This document shows, piece by piece, positions 36,621-44,230 of a stretch of 64,000 nt of DNA. The notes under the pieces are model-generated. The model made no database searches, was not told where the DNA came from, and saw nothing but the letters and a program-made list of their open reading frames with translations. Source of the DNA: Paenibacillus faecalis. Lineage in GTDB: Bacteria > Bacillota > Bacilli > Paenibacillales > Paenibacillaceae. How positions within the stretch are numbered: the first letter of the stretch is position 1; every line of letters begins with the position of its first letter. The position numbers were made by a program, and so were the translations under genes. The stretch spans positions 3,967,920 through 4,031,919 of the forward strand of contig NZ_LT985747.1 of the NCBI RefSeq assembly GCF_900289175.1, given 5' to 3'.

Positions 36621-37307
36621 CTACCCTTTCAAATCAAATCGCAGATTTGTATGGTACATAGAACTATTTCCTTTTATGTATGAATTATTTAAAACTCTGT
36701 ATTCAAACTCTCTTTCAAAAATGACTGCTCCACTAAATGAAACATAAATCAACCATTTTCCAGAAGACATGGTGTGATTTATTGGAATAGCACAATAGAA
36801 AATTCCTTCTTTCTTGGAATTATCCAGAATCTGATAATCAGTAATATGAACCTGTCTTTGTGGATTCGCTAATTCTATCTTAATAAGACTCTCTTCTAAC
36901 AGATTATCATATTTAATCCATAAACAAATATATCGATCAATACTTGTGAAAATATAGCTTATATCTAGAGGGGCCTTAAAATCTGCTGAAAAATCTTTAC
37001 ATAACTCCCCAGTTATAAGTTCAATGTTATATGTTGGTTTTACTTTTGAATTGTACACCGAAAATAAAATATCCCGATAGGTGACTAATTCAGTATCGTC
37101 ATCTGGCATCCAATATAAATCATTAATTAAAAATCCATATATTAGATCTGAAGTATGAATATCTAATACTAAAGTCCAATTCATTCCATCAGTAGTAGAC
37201 ATAACATCTACATACTCTTGGTTGTCTACTACATAAACAATAAAAACGCTTCTAATAAAAAAAGGTGAGGTATATGAAAAATTAATAATCTTTATCTCTC
37301 CTATCAC
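36621..37307 (-). CDS. Unknown 228-residue protein
   Basis: A soluble, beta-strand-rich protein with many aromatic residues (SVFIVYVVDNQEYVDVM, CLWIKYDNLLEESL) and no signal peptide or recognised domain. The start is uncertain: GTG at 37307 gives the listed length but has no ribosome site, whereas AGGAGAG inside the frame sits eight bases before an ATT codon. It lies behind a terminator and ahead of a three-helix membrane protein. The pair is unlike anything I can name. Confidence 0.5.
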   Translation of the reverse strand: MIGEIKIINFSYTSPFFIRSVFIVYVVDNQEYVDVMSTTDGMNWTLVLDIHTSDLIYGFLINDLYWMPDDDTELVTYRDILFSVYNSKVKPTYNIELITGELCKDFSADFKAPLDISYIFTSIDRYICLWIKYDNLLEESLIKIELANPQRQVHITDYQILDNSKKEGIFYCAIPINHTMSSGKWLIYVSFSGAVIFEREFEYRVLNNSYIKGNSSMYHTNLRFDLKG

Positions 37308-37313
37308 ACAACA

Positions 37314-37347
37314 ATAAAAATAGTAGAACCTAGAAAGTTCTACTATT
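37314..37347 (-). terminator. Intrinsic terminator
   Basis: A perfect ATAGTAGAAC/GTTCTACTAT stem is followed by UUUUUAUU on the minus strand, nine bases after the 37356 gene. Confidence 0.82.
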
Positions 37348-37355
37348 ATGAACCT

Positions 37356-37742
37356 TTACTTTTGACCTTTTATAAAATAGTTATATGCATTTGTTGCTGT
37401 TCTACTACCAATTTCAGCTAGATATTGAGCAGTTGTTGCTACTACAGTTGGTCCTGGCTTGGCTTTTTGTGCTATTGCTACAGCCCCACCCGCTATACCC
37501 GAATGTGCACTTATACCTGAATTTGTATCATTAACAGCCTTTACATACGAACTTGACCAGCCTTTGGCGGAATCTTTAACAGTATTTACAGTAGTCTTAA
37601 CTACTGTATTTGCTGTATTAGCCATTGCCTTCCCGAGATTTTTACTTGTATTGGCAAGATTTTTTGAACTGTTACTTATAGTACTTGCCACTTGGCTTTT
37701 GTTCTGGTTAATTTGGTTAACAATCTTGTTATGCGGTATCAT
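37356..37742 (-). CDS. Asn/Ser/Thr/Lys-rich 128-residue protein
   Basis: The ATG follows a strong AGGAGG. The product is basic, low in hydrophobics, and dominated by Asn, Ser, Thr, Ala and Lys in repeating patterns such as NSSKNLANTSKNLGKAMANT. It ends in a Gly/Ala segment (HSGIAGGAVAIAQKAKPG) and YNYFIKGQK. There is no signal peptide. It could be a structural or stress-type protein, or a leaderless exported peptide; no family is recognised. The good ribosome site and terminator show it is a real gene. Confidence 0.6.
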   Translation of the reverse strand: MIPHNKIVNQINQNKSQVASTISNSSKNLANTSKNLGKAMANTANTVVKTTVNTVKDSAKGWSSSYVKAVNDTNSGISAHSGIAGGAVAIAQKAKPGPTVVATTAQYLAEIGSRTATNAYNYFIKGQK

Positions 37743-38202
37743 TTTTACCTCCTAAAATATGTATTCAATTAATAGTATATTAGACCTATATATTAGTCAA
37801 TATAAACCATTTTTAATATATAAACACTTTAAAATCAAAAAGGTGAACCTATGAGAAAATTTAGGTTTTATGATATAATCAGCGTTTCGATTTTTGTTGT
37901 ATAATCCTCCTATATGTCCACTTTTCGCCGTGATTAGGGTAATAGTGAGTTGACAAATTGACACAATTTTCTACATGTACTGTCGATCAAAGCCAACTAT
38001 TGTATGATAGATAGTCTATAGAGACTGTACTAAATTCTGGACTATCCAGTGGTGCTGGTGGGAATGGAAGTATCTAATCTATACAAGTTAATTAAATAAT
38101 CCGTTTGAAAATTCAATTCAAGTGGTTAATTATTAATTAAAGACACGAATATCACAGTAAAACCGTTAAGTAAGTACTCCATTAACAAGGTGTGATGCAA
38201 CT
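37743..38202. other. AT-rich intergenic region
   Basis: No gene is seen. A TTGACA box occurs at 37950-37955 on the plus strand, but the matching -10 (TACATG) is weak. The segment GTGCTGGTGGGAAT at about 38052 resembles the 3' end of the tRNA-Thr gene at 51741 over eight bases, too short to call an attachment site. Confidence 0.4.
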
Positions 38203-38400
38203 ATGCAATTTGCTGCAAGGACGCTTATCTTATTTGCACTAATTGTTCTTTTTTACATGGCGGGGAGATTTGTAATCTTTGAGATTTTATATCTGGACAA
38301 TACTTTTTATCAGAATGTATTCGAGATCATTTACTTTACTATTGCAGGTCTCTTGTCTCTGATCCTATCCGCGATCATTATGGATAAAATAACGAAATGA
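38203..38400 (+). CDS. Small two-helix membrane protein
   Basis: A 65-residue protein with helices at about residues 5-27 and 40-60 and a short acidic middle (EILYLDNTFYQN). AAGGTG lies before the ATG. No family is recognised. It is followed at once by a terminator. Confidence 0.6.
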   Translation: MQFAARTLILFALIVLFYMAGRFVIFEILYLDNTFYQNVFEIIYFTIAGLLSLILSAIIMDKITK

Positions 38401-38406
38401 ATGTCC

Positions 38407-38445
38407 AAAAGCCTCCCACTTTTTATCTTAGGAGGCTCTGTGTTT
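38407..38445. terminator. Intrinsic terminator
   Basis: AGCCTCC/GGAGGCT arms lie between the converging 38203 and amidase genes. Confidence 0.65.
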
Positions 38446-38501
38446 ACCACGCTCTACTCATTGCGAGAGCATGAATTTTAGAGATCTGTTCTACTCATAC
38501 A

Positions 38502-39236
38502 TCAATCCTTTTTCGTAACTGTAGCTGTCTTTGTTGTATTATCCCAAGTCACGATATCGCCAGATGCTTCAGCCAGCGCTCGCAGGGGAACATATACCGT
38601 ACCATCCATCAGGAATCCTTCTTTTATCTTCTTCCCGTAAGCGATTACATTTACCGTGTCCATATTTTCCTTTCCCTCCTTTTTCTTGAGTTCAAAATAC
38701 TTCCCTATTCCCATCACATGTCCATCCACGATAGCCTGAATGATATCGGGGCGCTTTAAGCGTTCTGAATCTGCCAATACATCAATAAATAGATTTTCCG
38801 TTAAAGCAGCGGGCATTTTACTTTCTCGCACCATATGAAGATTTTTCGTCTTTTGTCCTCGATCTCTGACACCAAATGGACTTAGCTGAACCATCAATTC
38901 CTTATGAATAGAATCTTGAAGTTTAACGGCGTTTGCGCTCGCCTTTGTATAACGGTAGCTTTCGAAACCTCCCATTCCCCCGCCTGCGTTACAATGGACA
39001 GAAACAAGCGCATCAACACCAAGCTTATTCATCATATCGGTACGTTCTTCGAGTTCTAAAAATACGTCCGTACTTCGAGTAAGAAAAACCTCGATACCCT
39101 CATACTCTCTTTCTACCTGCGTTTTTATCCCCAAACAGATGTTAAGAGCAATCGTCTTTTCCATTAAAGAATTCTGCGCGGCTCCAGAATCTTTTCCACC
39201 ATGCCCAGCATCAACACCTAATCTAACGATTCTCAT
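38502..39236 (-). CDS. N-acetylmuramoyl-L-alanine amidase with copper-amine-oxidase-like stalk domain
   Basis: A 244-residue zinc amidase (Amidase_3/CwlV type) that cuts the peptide from muramic acid. Catalytic features are VDAGHGGKDSG at the start (zinc His and Glu), SVHCNAGG (zinc His) and PAALTENLFID (catalytic Glu). The C-terminal 50 residues (FLMDGTVYVPLRALAEASGD) are a small stalk domain found on Paenibacillus wall enzymes. I chose the ATG at 39236 after AAAGGGG; the frame extends upstream but without a site. No signal peptide is present, as in phage lysins. With the nearby holin it may be a leftover lysis module. Confidence 0.88.
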   Translation of the reverse strand: MRIVRLGVDAGHGGKDSGAAQNSLMEKTIALNICLGIKTQVEREYEGIEVFLTRSTDVFLELEERTDMMNKLGVDALVSVHCNAGGGMGGFESYRYTKASANAVKLQDSIHKELMVQLSPFGVRDRGQKTKNLHMVRESKMPAALTENLFIDVLADSERLKRPDIIQAIVDGHVMGIGKYFELKKKEGKENMDTVNVIAYGKKIKEGFLMDGTVYVPLRALAEASGDIVTWDNTTKTATVTKKD

Positions 39237-39496
39237 CACAGATCGCCCCTTTCTTACCTGCTCAACTACTGCGTGAACAGCAAGGACAAGTATAATATCA
39301 AAATACTCCAAACTAGCATTTTTGGTGAAAGCTTTAGCCTGAACCAAGTACCCAACTTGAAGCTGCATAAAGAGACACATCCCCAAAACGAAAGAACCGG
39401 CTCACATAAAGGCATATGAATATACCAGACATCATTGCTCCCGAAAGCAGTTATTTGCTATACTTTTCTTACAAAATGTGATTGGGGGTTTTACTG

Positions 39497-39547
39497 GTGG
39501 CGATGCTGAATTGCTCATTAGCTAGGAAGTCCTCATGCAAAGCCTGA
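39497..39547 (+). CDS. Putative 16-residue leader peptide of the EF-G-binding gene
   Basis: A GTG eight bases after GGGGG opens the frame MAMLNCSLARKSSCKA, with an internal ATG two codons on. Its last codons and stop lie inside the 5' arm of the first leader hairpin, so translation would change the RNA fold. This is the classic layout of ribosome-dependent attenuation. It is predicted from sequence only. Confidence 0.5.
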   Translation: MAMLNCSLARKSSCKA

Positions 39548-39670
39548 TTTCAGGGCGATACTTTGCGTGAGGTGCGATAGGATGTTGCTTGATTTTATCG
39601 CCCAAACTTAATTTTATCGTTTCTTATAGCGGGCTTTGCACCTTATGAACTTTTAATAAAAATAAGGGGC
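39531..39670 (+). promoter_or_regulatory. Attenuator-like leader with mutually exclusive stems
   Basis: Four helices compete. Stem 1 pairs 39531-39542 with 39561-39572 (12 bp, one G-U). Stem 2 pairs 39553-39560 with 39596-39603 (8 bp perfect). Stem 3 pairs 39536-39544 with 39632-39640 (9 bp perfect). Stem 4 pairs 39638-39646 with 39662-39670 and covers the AAGGGG ribosome site of the next gene. Stems 1 and 3 share their 5' arm; stems 3 and 4 overlap. This is a design for inducible translation. Confidence 0.65.
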
Positions 39671-39679
39671 TGAAGAGCT

Positions 39680-40327
39680 ATGAGTACACCATTTATTAAA
39701 AACCATCAATATAACGTCATTAAAAAACAAGCGGAGTTTATCCTGAAAACATTGCGGAGTGTAGCGGATCGGAGTGTCTTGGAAACAGTAAGATATCGCT
39801 CTGTATTGAACATTTTTGAAGTGTTTCCTAACTTGAGCGAAGATCAGCGGAAGATGCTGGAACAAGTATCAACTTTCGAAACGGCATATGATTTCCAAAG
39901 ATATCTCAGCGAATTAGAACAATACCTGGAGCCATACCCACCGATTACACCCAAGCAGATTGAGAAGCTTTTCCCAAAAACCAAGAAACTGAAAGTGCCT
40001 AATCTGCAATCCATCAATTTCCGATTTGTGACGTATCTCAGCTGGATGGATATTGCCACGAATAAACTGTTCATTGTATATCCGTTTGAAGGAAAATTTA
40101 TCGGCATCGAGGGGAGAATTACGCCGACGAACAAGAAAGGGTATTGCTTGTTCTGCAATCGGCACCATGAACTTGCATTTTTTTCAGTCAAGACCAAGCC
40201 ATCGGTCCCTTCAGCGGACAATTATGCTGCTATCGGTCATTACGTATGTTTAGATAATCAAGTATGTAATCAGAGTATTACGAATACAGCAGCACTGGAA
40301 AAGTTCATTTTCTCCGCTCGCAAATAA
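39680..40327 (+). CDS. EF-G-binding protein, FusB/FusC family
   Basis: A 215-residue, two-domain protein. The N-terminal helical domain (about 1-85) and the C-terminal treble-clef zinc finger (zinc ligands about Cys156, Cys159, Cys190, Cys196: CLFCNRHH, YVCLDNQVCN) are those of FusB-type fusidic-acid resistance proteins. These bind elongation factor G and free it from stalled ribosomes. The C-terminal block GKFIGIEGRITPTNKKGYCL is typical. Many Firmicutes carry chromosomal versions whose natural role is unclear. The ATG follows AAGGGG. A leader peptide and competing hairpins precede it, and a strong terminator follows. Confidence 0.9.
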   Translation: MSTPFIKNHQYNVIKKQAEFILKTLRSVADRSVLETVRYRSVLNIFEVFPNLSEDQRKMLEQVSTFETAYDFQRYLSELEQYLEPYPPITPKQIEKLFPKTKKLKVPNLQSINFRFVTYLSWMDIATNKLFIVYPFEGKFIGIEGRITPTNKKGYCLFCNRHHELAFFSVKTKPSVPSADNYAAIGHYVCLDNQVCNQSITNTAALEKFIFSARK

Positions 40328-40370
40328 CGCTTTAACTAATAAAGTAACGGAAAACGTTAATGTAATAAAA

Positions 40371-40414
40371 AAAATGGCAGACTACGTGGCTACCCATCAT
40401 AGTCTGCCATTTTC
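40371..40414 (+). terminator. Terminator after the EF-G-binding gene
   Basis: Arms AATGGCAGACTA and TAGTCTGCCATT are followed by TTTCT. Confidence 0.82.
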
Positions 40415-40527
40415 TATTCCCTGATTCTCTTCAAAAAAACCATATCAATTGATGTAACAATTGATTACTTAATAGAATTAACTAAAGAAAACAGGGAGTA
40501 GATCCAGGATAGAGATATCAATATATA

Positions 40528-40552
40528 AGAAAAACCGCCATATCAGGCGGTT
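40528..40552 (-). terminator. Terminator after the zinc-ribbon gene
   Basis: A CCGCCTGATATGGCGG hairpin with flanking A/T pairs is followed by UUUUUCUU on the minus strand, 36 bases after the stop. Confidence 0.78.
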
Positions 40553-40587
40553 AGGCTGTTGATTCTAATCTATAGTTCCCCGTCAAT

Positions 40588-40797
40588 TCAATCATCTTTG
40601 TCCTTAAATTTTTCAGGGTTTTTAACAAAACTTTCTTTAATAAAACCACATTTAGAGCAAAATATATGCAGCACTTCTGATCCAAAACCCATAAATACTG
40701 TTTTTTTCACTGGGTATACATTTCCTTGATTATACTGAACGCCTTTTGATGTTTCTCTACTGCCACATTTCGGACATATCGTTTTGTTATGATCCAT
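40588..40797 (-). CDS. Small zinc-ribbon protein
   Basis: A 69-residue protein with two Cys-x2-Cys knuckles (ICPKCGSRETS near the start and IFCSKCGFIKESF near residue 50), forming a zinc ribbon, and a basic/acidic tail. The ATG follows GAGGGG. Similar small proteins are annotated in Bacillus without known function. It might bind nucleic acid or a protein partner. Confidence 0.7.
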   Translation of the reverse strand: MDHNKTICPKCGSRETSKGVQYNQGNVYPVKKTVFMGFGSEVLHIFCSKCGFIKESFVKNPEKFKDKDD

Positions 40798-41297
40798 AGT
40801 TGCCCCCTCATAAGCATAAAATCATCATATATATTATTCATCAAGTTAAAGCTAGTATCCTGCCCTATATTGATTTTAATACTTTTGTTTGAGCGATGTA
40901 CTGGCTTCATAGAAGGAGATCAAGTTTAATCTAGTTAATTCTTGTGTGCCATTTTGAGACCAAATGCTGGACATTAACTAACATTCTGTGTTGTGTAACG
41001 CCGGGGCTATAACCCAATCATTATCTCCTACAGGTCTTTCATTTTCTCTACACTTTCGAGCGAAAACAGCCACTCTCCTTTTCCCGAAATTATACCACGG
41101 AGCAGAAAAGGACTTGTTAAAAAAGACCCCTTCACTGGCAGGGTCTTTGATATTTACAAACACTTAGGGATTAATAATAATGCCCAACATCTATGCTACT
41201 GCCTTTAATTAGGCTCGTTTATTACCTAAAAGCCCTGACCACCTAACTTAATCAACATAATATAATGTGTAGTTTATAAACCAAGGAGGTATCATCA
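40798..41297. other. Intergenic region with one terminator-like hairpin
   Basis: No gene is supported. A hairpin at 41120-41149 (AAAGACCC/GGGTCTTT) followed by seven U on the minus strand looks like an intrinsic terminator for minus-strand transcripts, although no gene ends just before it. A 61-codon minus-strand frame at 40978-41163 lacks a ribosome site and was not accepted. Confidence 0.5.
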
Positions 41298-41417
41298 ATG
41301 AGTGGTGTAGTAGGTGGATTCGGCGTAGGATGCTGTAGATTTGGTGGCGGAATAGGATTTATTCTGGTATTGTTCATCTTGCTGGTTATTATCTTAAGTT
41401 CTTGCGCATTCATTTAA
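41298..41417 (+). CDS. YjcZ-family sporulation peptide
   Basis: A 39-residue peptide with a Gly-rich head (MSGVVGGFGVGCC) and one hydrophobic helix (FILVLFILLVIILSS), the hallmark of the YjcZ/YmaG-type spore membrane peptides of Bacillaceae. A perfect AAGGAGG lies seven bases before the ATG and a strong terminator follows. It carries three cysteines, which is unusual for these peptides. It probably sits in a spore membrane. Confidence 0.82.
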   Translation: MSGVVGGFGVGCCRFGGGIGFILVLFILLVIILSSCAFI

Positions 41418-41431
41418 TAAACTGAAGAGAT

Positions 41432-41463
41432 CCCCTGCCGGCATTTAGCCGGGAGGGTTTTTC
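41432..41463 (+). terminator. Terminator after the YjcZ-like gene
   Basis: A GC-rich CCCCTGCCGGC/GCCGGGAGGG stem is followed by TTTTTT. Confidence 0.85.
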
Positions 41464-41509
41464 TGGGTTTATCGGAATGTAATTGGGTTTTAAAGTTGAT
41501 CGAACCTAA

Positions 41510-42463
41510 TCAGTGATGGTGATGATGGTGGTGTCCAGATGATTCGGCTTTCATTTTACACAAAATCGTATTGTCATGCTGATGGGCAGACGTTTCTAAT
41601 TGAATCGTCATATGGTGAATATTTAGGTGTTCAAGATCATGTTCGATTTGATGGAGCAATCGTTCACTATCAGAAATGGACATTTGATTATCTACAACTG
41701 CATGGCAGGAAAGTGCATTTAACCCGCTTGTAATCGACCAGACATGCAAGTCGTGAACGCTTTGAATACCTTTTGCATTTTGAATTGTTTGAATCACAGC
41801 GTCCATATCTACATTTTGTGGTGCCCCTTCCATCAGGACATGGAGCCCCGATTTCATAACATAATAACCGCTGCGTAATACGAGTGCGGCAACAATGACA
41901 CTTGCGAGTGGATCTGCCCAACCCCAACCGAAGAACATCATAAGCAGGGCAGCAATAATAGCGCCAATGGAACCAAGCATATCGCTAATGACATGCAAGT
42001 ATGCTCCGCGCAAATTCAAGTTCTCTTTCACATCCCCGCCGCGCATCATAATCCATGCAACAAAAATATTGACTAGCAAGCCAATTGAAGCGATGATTAA
42101 CATTCCAGTTGAAGCAACTTCGGGTGGATTTTGAAAACGCTGAAATGCTTCATAAAAAATATATATGGCAATAAATACGAGTGTCGCCCCATTAAGAACT
42201 GCTGCTAATATTTCAAATCGTTTATATCCATATGTTTTACTGTAGTTAGCGGCTTTTTCCCCAAGTGTAAAGGCCAATAACGCAATTCCGAGTGATATGG
42301 AGTCACTCAACATATGTCCTGCATCCGATAATAACGCAAGGCTGTTGGTAAGGAATCCTCCAACTGCTTCAACAATCATATAACCTGTAATAATAATAAA
42401 ACTGATCAATAATGTCTTTTTATTTGCACCATGTGTATGGTCGTGCCCATGATCGTGTCCCAT
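41510..42463 (-). CDS. czcD: CzcD-type zinc/cadmium cation diffusion facilitator
   Basis: A 317-residue exporter of divalent metals with six membrane helices. The metal sites are intact: LSDAGHMLSDS in helix 2 and HVISDMLGS in helix 5, with a His-rich N-terminus (MGHDHGHDHTHG) and a C-terminal cytoplasmic domain ending in seven histidines. The seven-His tail looks like a cloning tag, but the rest is natural family sequence. The ATG follows GGAGGGAG. A perfect-armed palindrome lies 120-140 bases upstream and may be a metal-repressor site. Confidence 0.93.
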   Translation of the reverse strand: MGHDHGHDHTHGANKKTLLISFIIITGYMIVEAVGGFLTNSLALLSDAGHMLSDSISLGIALLAFTLGEKAANYSKTYGYKRFEILAAVLNGATLVFIAIYIFYEAFQRFQNPPEVASTGMLIIASIGLLVNIFVAWIMMRGGDVKENLNLRGAYLHVISDMLGSIGAIIAALLMMFFGWGWADPLASVIVAALVLRSGYYVMKSGLHVLMEGAPQNVDMDAVIQTIQNAKGIQSVHDLHVWSITSGLNALSCHAVVDNQMSISDSERLLHQIEHDLEHLNIHHMTIQLETSAHQHDNTILCKMKAESSGHHHHHHH

Positions 42464-42483
42464 TTTAAGCTCCCTCCTCTAAA

Positions 42484-42549
42484 TTAATAATGTGCAGTAT
42501 GCTCAACCTTCATTAAACATATCTTCATGTTTCTGCTCTCTTCACTCAT
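42484..42549 (-). CDS. 21-codon frame between operator and czcD
   Basis: An ATG follows GGGGTGA by five bases and opens MSEESRNMKICLMKVEHTAH plus one residue, ending 20 bases before the czcD start. It may be a leader peptide or the fused ends of an internally deleted ArsR-type regulator gene; such regulators commonly precede czcD. No regulator gene remains here. Confidence 0.4.
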   Translation of the reverse strand: MSEESRNMKICLMKVEHTAHY

Positions 42550-42580
42550 ATTTTTCACCCCGTTAAAACACATTTTGCTA

Positions 42581-42604
42581 ATATATGATCATGTATTCAT
42601 ATAT
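42581..42604. promoter_or_regulatory. Candidate ArsR/SmtB-type operator
   Basis: Perfect 8-bp inverted arms ATATATGA and TCATATAT are separated by eight bases. The form resembles the zinc-responsive CzrA/SmtB operator, and it lies upstream of czcD. Confidence 0.55.
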
Positions 42605-43081
42605 AGATTATTATATTTTCCACTGAATGTCAATCAAACTGTATTTTTTTTCTTTTCTGTACTCAGACAATTTCTAGCCCTTCTTTTTTGGATGTTCCAT
42701 GTTTGGACGTAATATAAAAAAAGTGAACCGCTTATTATATTTAAAGAAAAAAAAGCCTACCGATTAGCTGGTAGGACTGCTGCTCATATTCCATCAGATG
42801 CTTTCTTATATTCAATCAATTCCGATAGTCCTCAAATCTCCATCACTTACATAATCTTTTCTAAGTTAACAAATTTCAATCCTTGGAGCTTGTGGGCTTT
42901 CGTACGACGATCTAGCAGCCACTGCTTCGCAACAGCTTGTACTGCTAGCAGAAGAACACATCTAAGGTCAAGCCATCGACACTGTAAATAAACGGCTCTA
43001 TCCCACACCGTGCTCCTTACAGGGGTGTCATAGAAACTGAAGCCGTAAAACTCACTTTACCAGACTAAAGGTTGCAAATTG
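42605..43081. other. Gene-poor region beside a phage remnant
   Basis: A small hairpin at 42753-42773 (CCTACC/GGTAGG) could end minus-strand transcripts. On the minus strand at about 42845-42985 a short frame reads LAVQAVAKQWLLDRR and ends in LEKIM and a stop. It has no start and looks like the tail of a lost gene. Nothing else is recognised. Confidence 0.4.
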
Positions 43082-43516
43082 TTAGCAGTTCAGGTTTTCT
43101 AACAACAATGGCGCAGCTTCAGAAGACGTGTCGATCTGATCAAGTATTTCCTGCTGATCCGGCTCCAAGGCATCCATGAAGATCGTCTCGTACATGCCAT
43201 GCTTTAACGCCTTCTTGTTTCGATAAGGTCCTCCCGGATCACCCTTATTACCCTTGCATTTTGATTACCCAGCGGAGCACCACCACGATTCCCAGCGTCA
43301 TTCTTATTCCCTCTTGCCGCTCCCCTCTTTTTTTGTTGTACAACACTACCTGAAGATTGTTGTACAACATTCCATTTATGCCTGCGTTGTTTCCAAACAA
43401 CAAGATTCTTTTCATCACGTCCAACTGCTCGGCAAATTGACGATTCGTTATATTCCTTTCGTGCTCACGCCAAATTTTATAGGCCGATCACGGTTAGGAT
43501 CGCGTGCTCTAGCCAT
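43082..43516 (-). pseudogene. Decayed phage terminase small subunit (TerS)
   Basis: Read across frames, the minus strand gives the TerS N-terminus MARARDPNRDRPIK, a helix-turn-helix piece FAEQLDV, then WKQRRHKWNVVQQSSG, and the basic linker RGAARGNKNDAGNRGGAPLG. The linker is followed, after a one-base shift, by YRNKKALKHGMYETIFMDAL. At least one in-frame stop (after STKGI) and two or three single-base shifts break it, and the C-terminal half is missing. The RGNKNxxGNRGGAPxGNxNA linker is characteristic of Firmicute phage TerS proteins. It shows that a prophage once occupied this region. Confidence 0.82.
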
Positions 43517-43574
43517 ACTACACCATCGCCACCCCCAACCCCCTGTTGCCAAACTGCGCCTAAAGACGCTAGCT

Positions 43575-44160
43575 TGACCTTAAAATTGTTCAGGCTCAGT
43601 GTAATTTGTCACTTTCACTTACCAGTTAAACTGGTTTACTTTCTCTTGCTACGGTTTCCGCTGAATGGATCTTCGTACTCTTTCACACTCAGTTTATCGA
43701 CTGCTTGGTCATGTGCTTCTCGTTCACGAATATATTTAGCGACGGTTGCTTCACTTAAGCCCACTGTGCTAACGTAGTATCCCTCCGCCCAAAATTTCCG
43801 ATTTCCGTATTTATACTTCAAATTGGCATACTTCTCGAATATCATTAGGGCGCTTTTTCCCTTCAGATATCCCATAAATGATGATACCGAGATTTTGGGG
43901 GAATCGCTACTAACATATGTACATGATCGGGCATCATGTGACCTTCTATCATCTCCCCCCTTATATTTACATAAACGTTTGATGATTTCGATCAAGTCTT
44001 TCCTCACTTGATTATAGATCTCTTTCCGTCTATACTTCGGGGTGAACACTATGTGGTATTTGCACATCCACTTGGTGTGAGCTAGACTATAGCTCTTGTT
44101 TGCCATCTAAGACCATTCCTTTCAATTGAGCCTGAACATCTCAATTTTATCGGGGTGGTC
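43575..44160 (-). mobile_element. IS200/IS605-type insertion sequence (damaged)
   Basis: A single Y1-type transposase gene is flanked by subterminal sequences in opposite orientation (TGTTCAGGCTCA at about 43589 and TGAGCCTGAACA at about 44125) and by imperfect terminal hairpins. No tnpB-like gene is present. Ends are approximate. Confidence 0.75.
43636..44106 (-). pseudogene. tnpA: IS200-like Y1 transposase with HUH motif lost by two frame changes
   Basis: A 156-residue reading frame of the HUH/Y1 single-strand transposase family: KWMCKYHIVFTPKYRRKEIY at the start, SSFMGYLKGKSALMIFEKYA in the middle, and the Tyr region VAKYIREREAHD. Between a G6 run (about 43953) and a G5 run (about 43900, on the plus strand) the frame is shifted. 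The ORF there reads DDRRSHDARSCTYV, while the alternative frame reads EMIEGHMMPDHVHMLVAIPP, which contains the catalytic HVH pair. As written the protein lacks the HUH site and should be inactive. The alternative is sequencing error in the two homopolymer runs. Confidence 0.8.
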
Positions 44161-44230
44161 TTATTGGTCAAACCCTCGATCCCTCCACCCGCTAATGAAG
44201 TGACCCCATAAAGTTAGACAGGTTAATTCT

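Noticed and set aside
38050..38066. Possible attachment-site copy of the tRNA-Thr 3' end
   Set aside because: Only eight contiguous bases match (TGCTGGTG); this is expected by chance in 64 kb.
40978..41163. 61-codon minus-strand frame
   Set aside because: Begins with an unsupported start, runs through a terminator hairpin and has no family features.
42845..42985. Minus-strand peptide tail ending in LEKIM
   Set aside because: No start codon and no recognised family; kept only as a note on possible gene remains.
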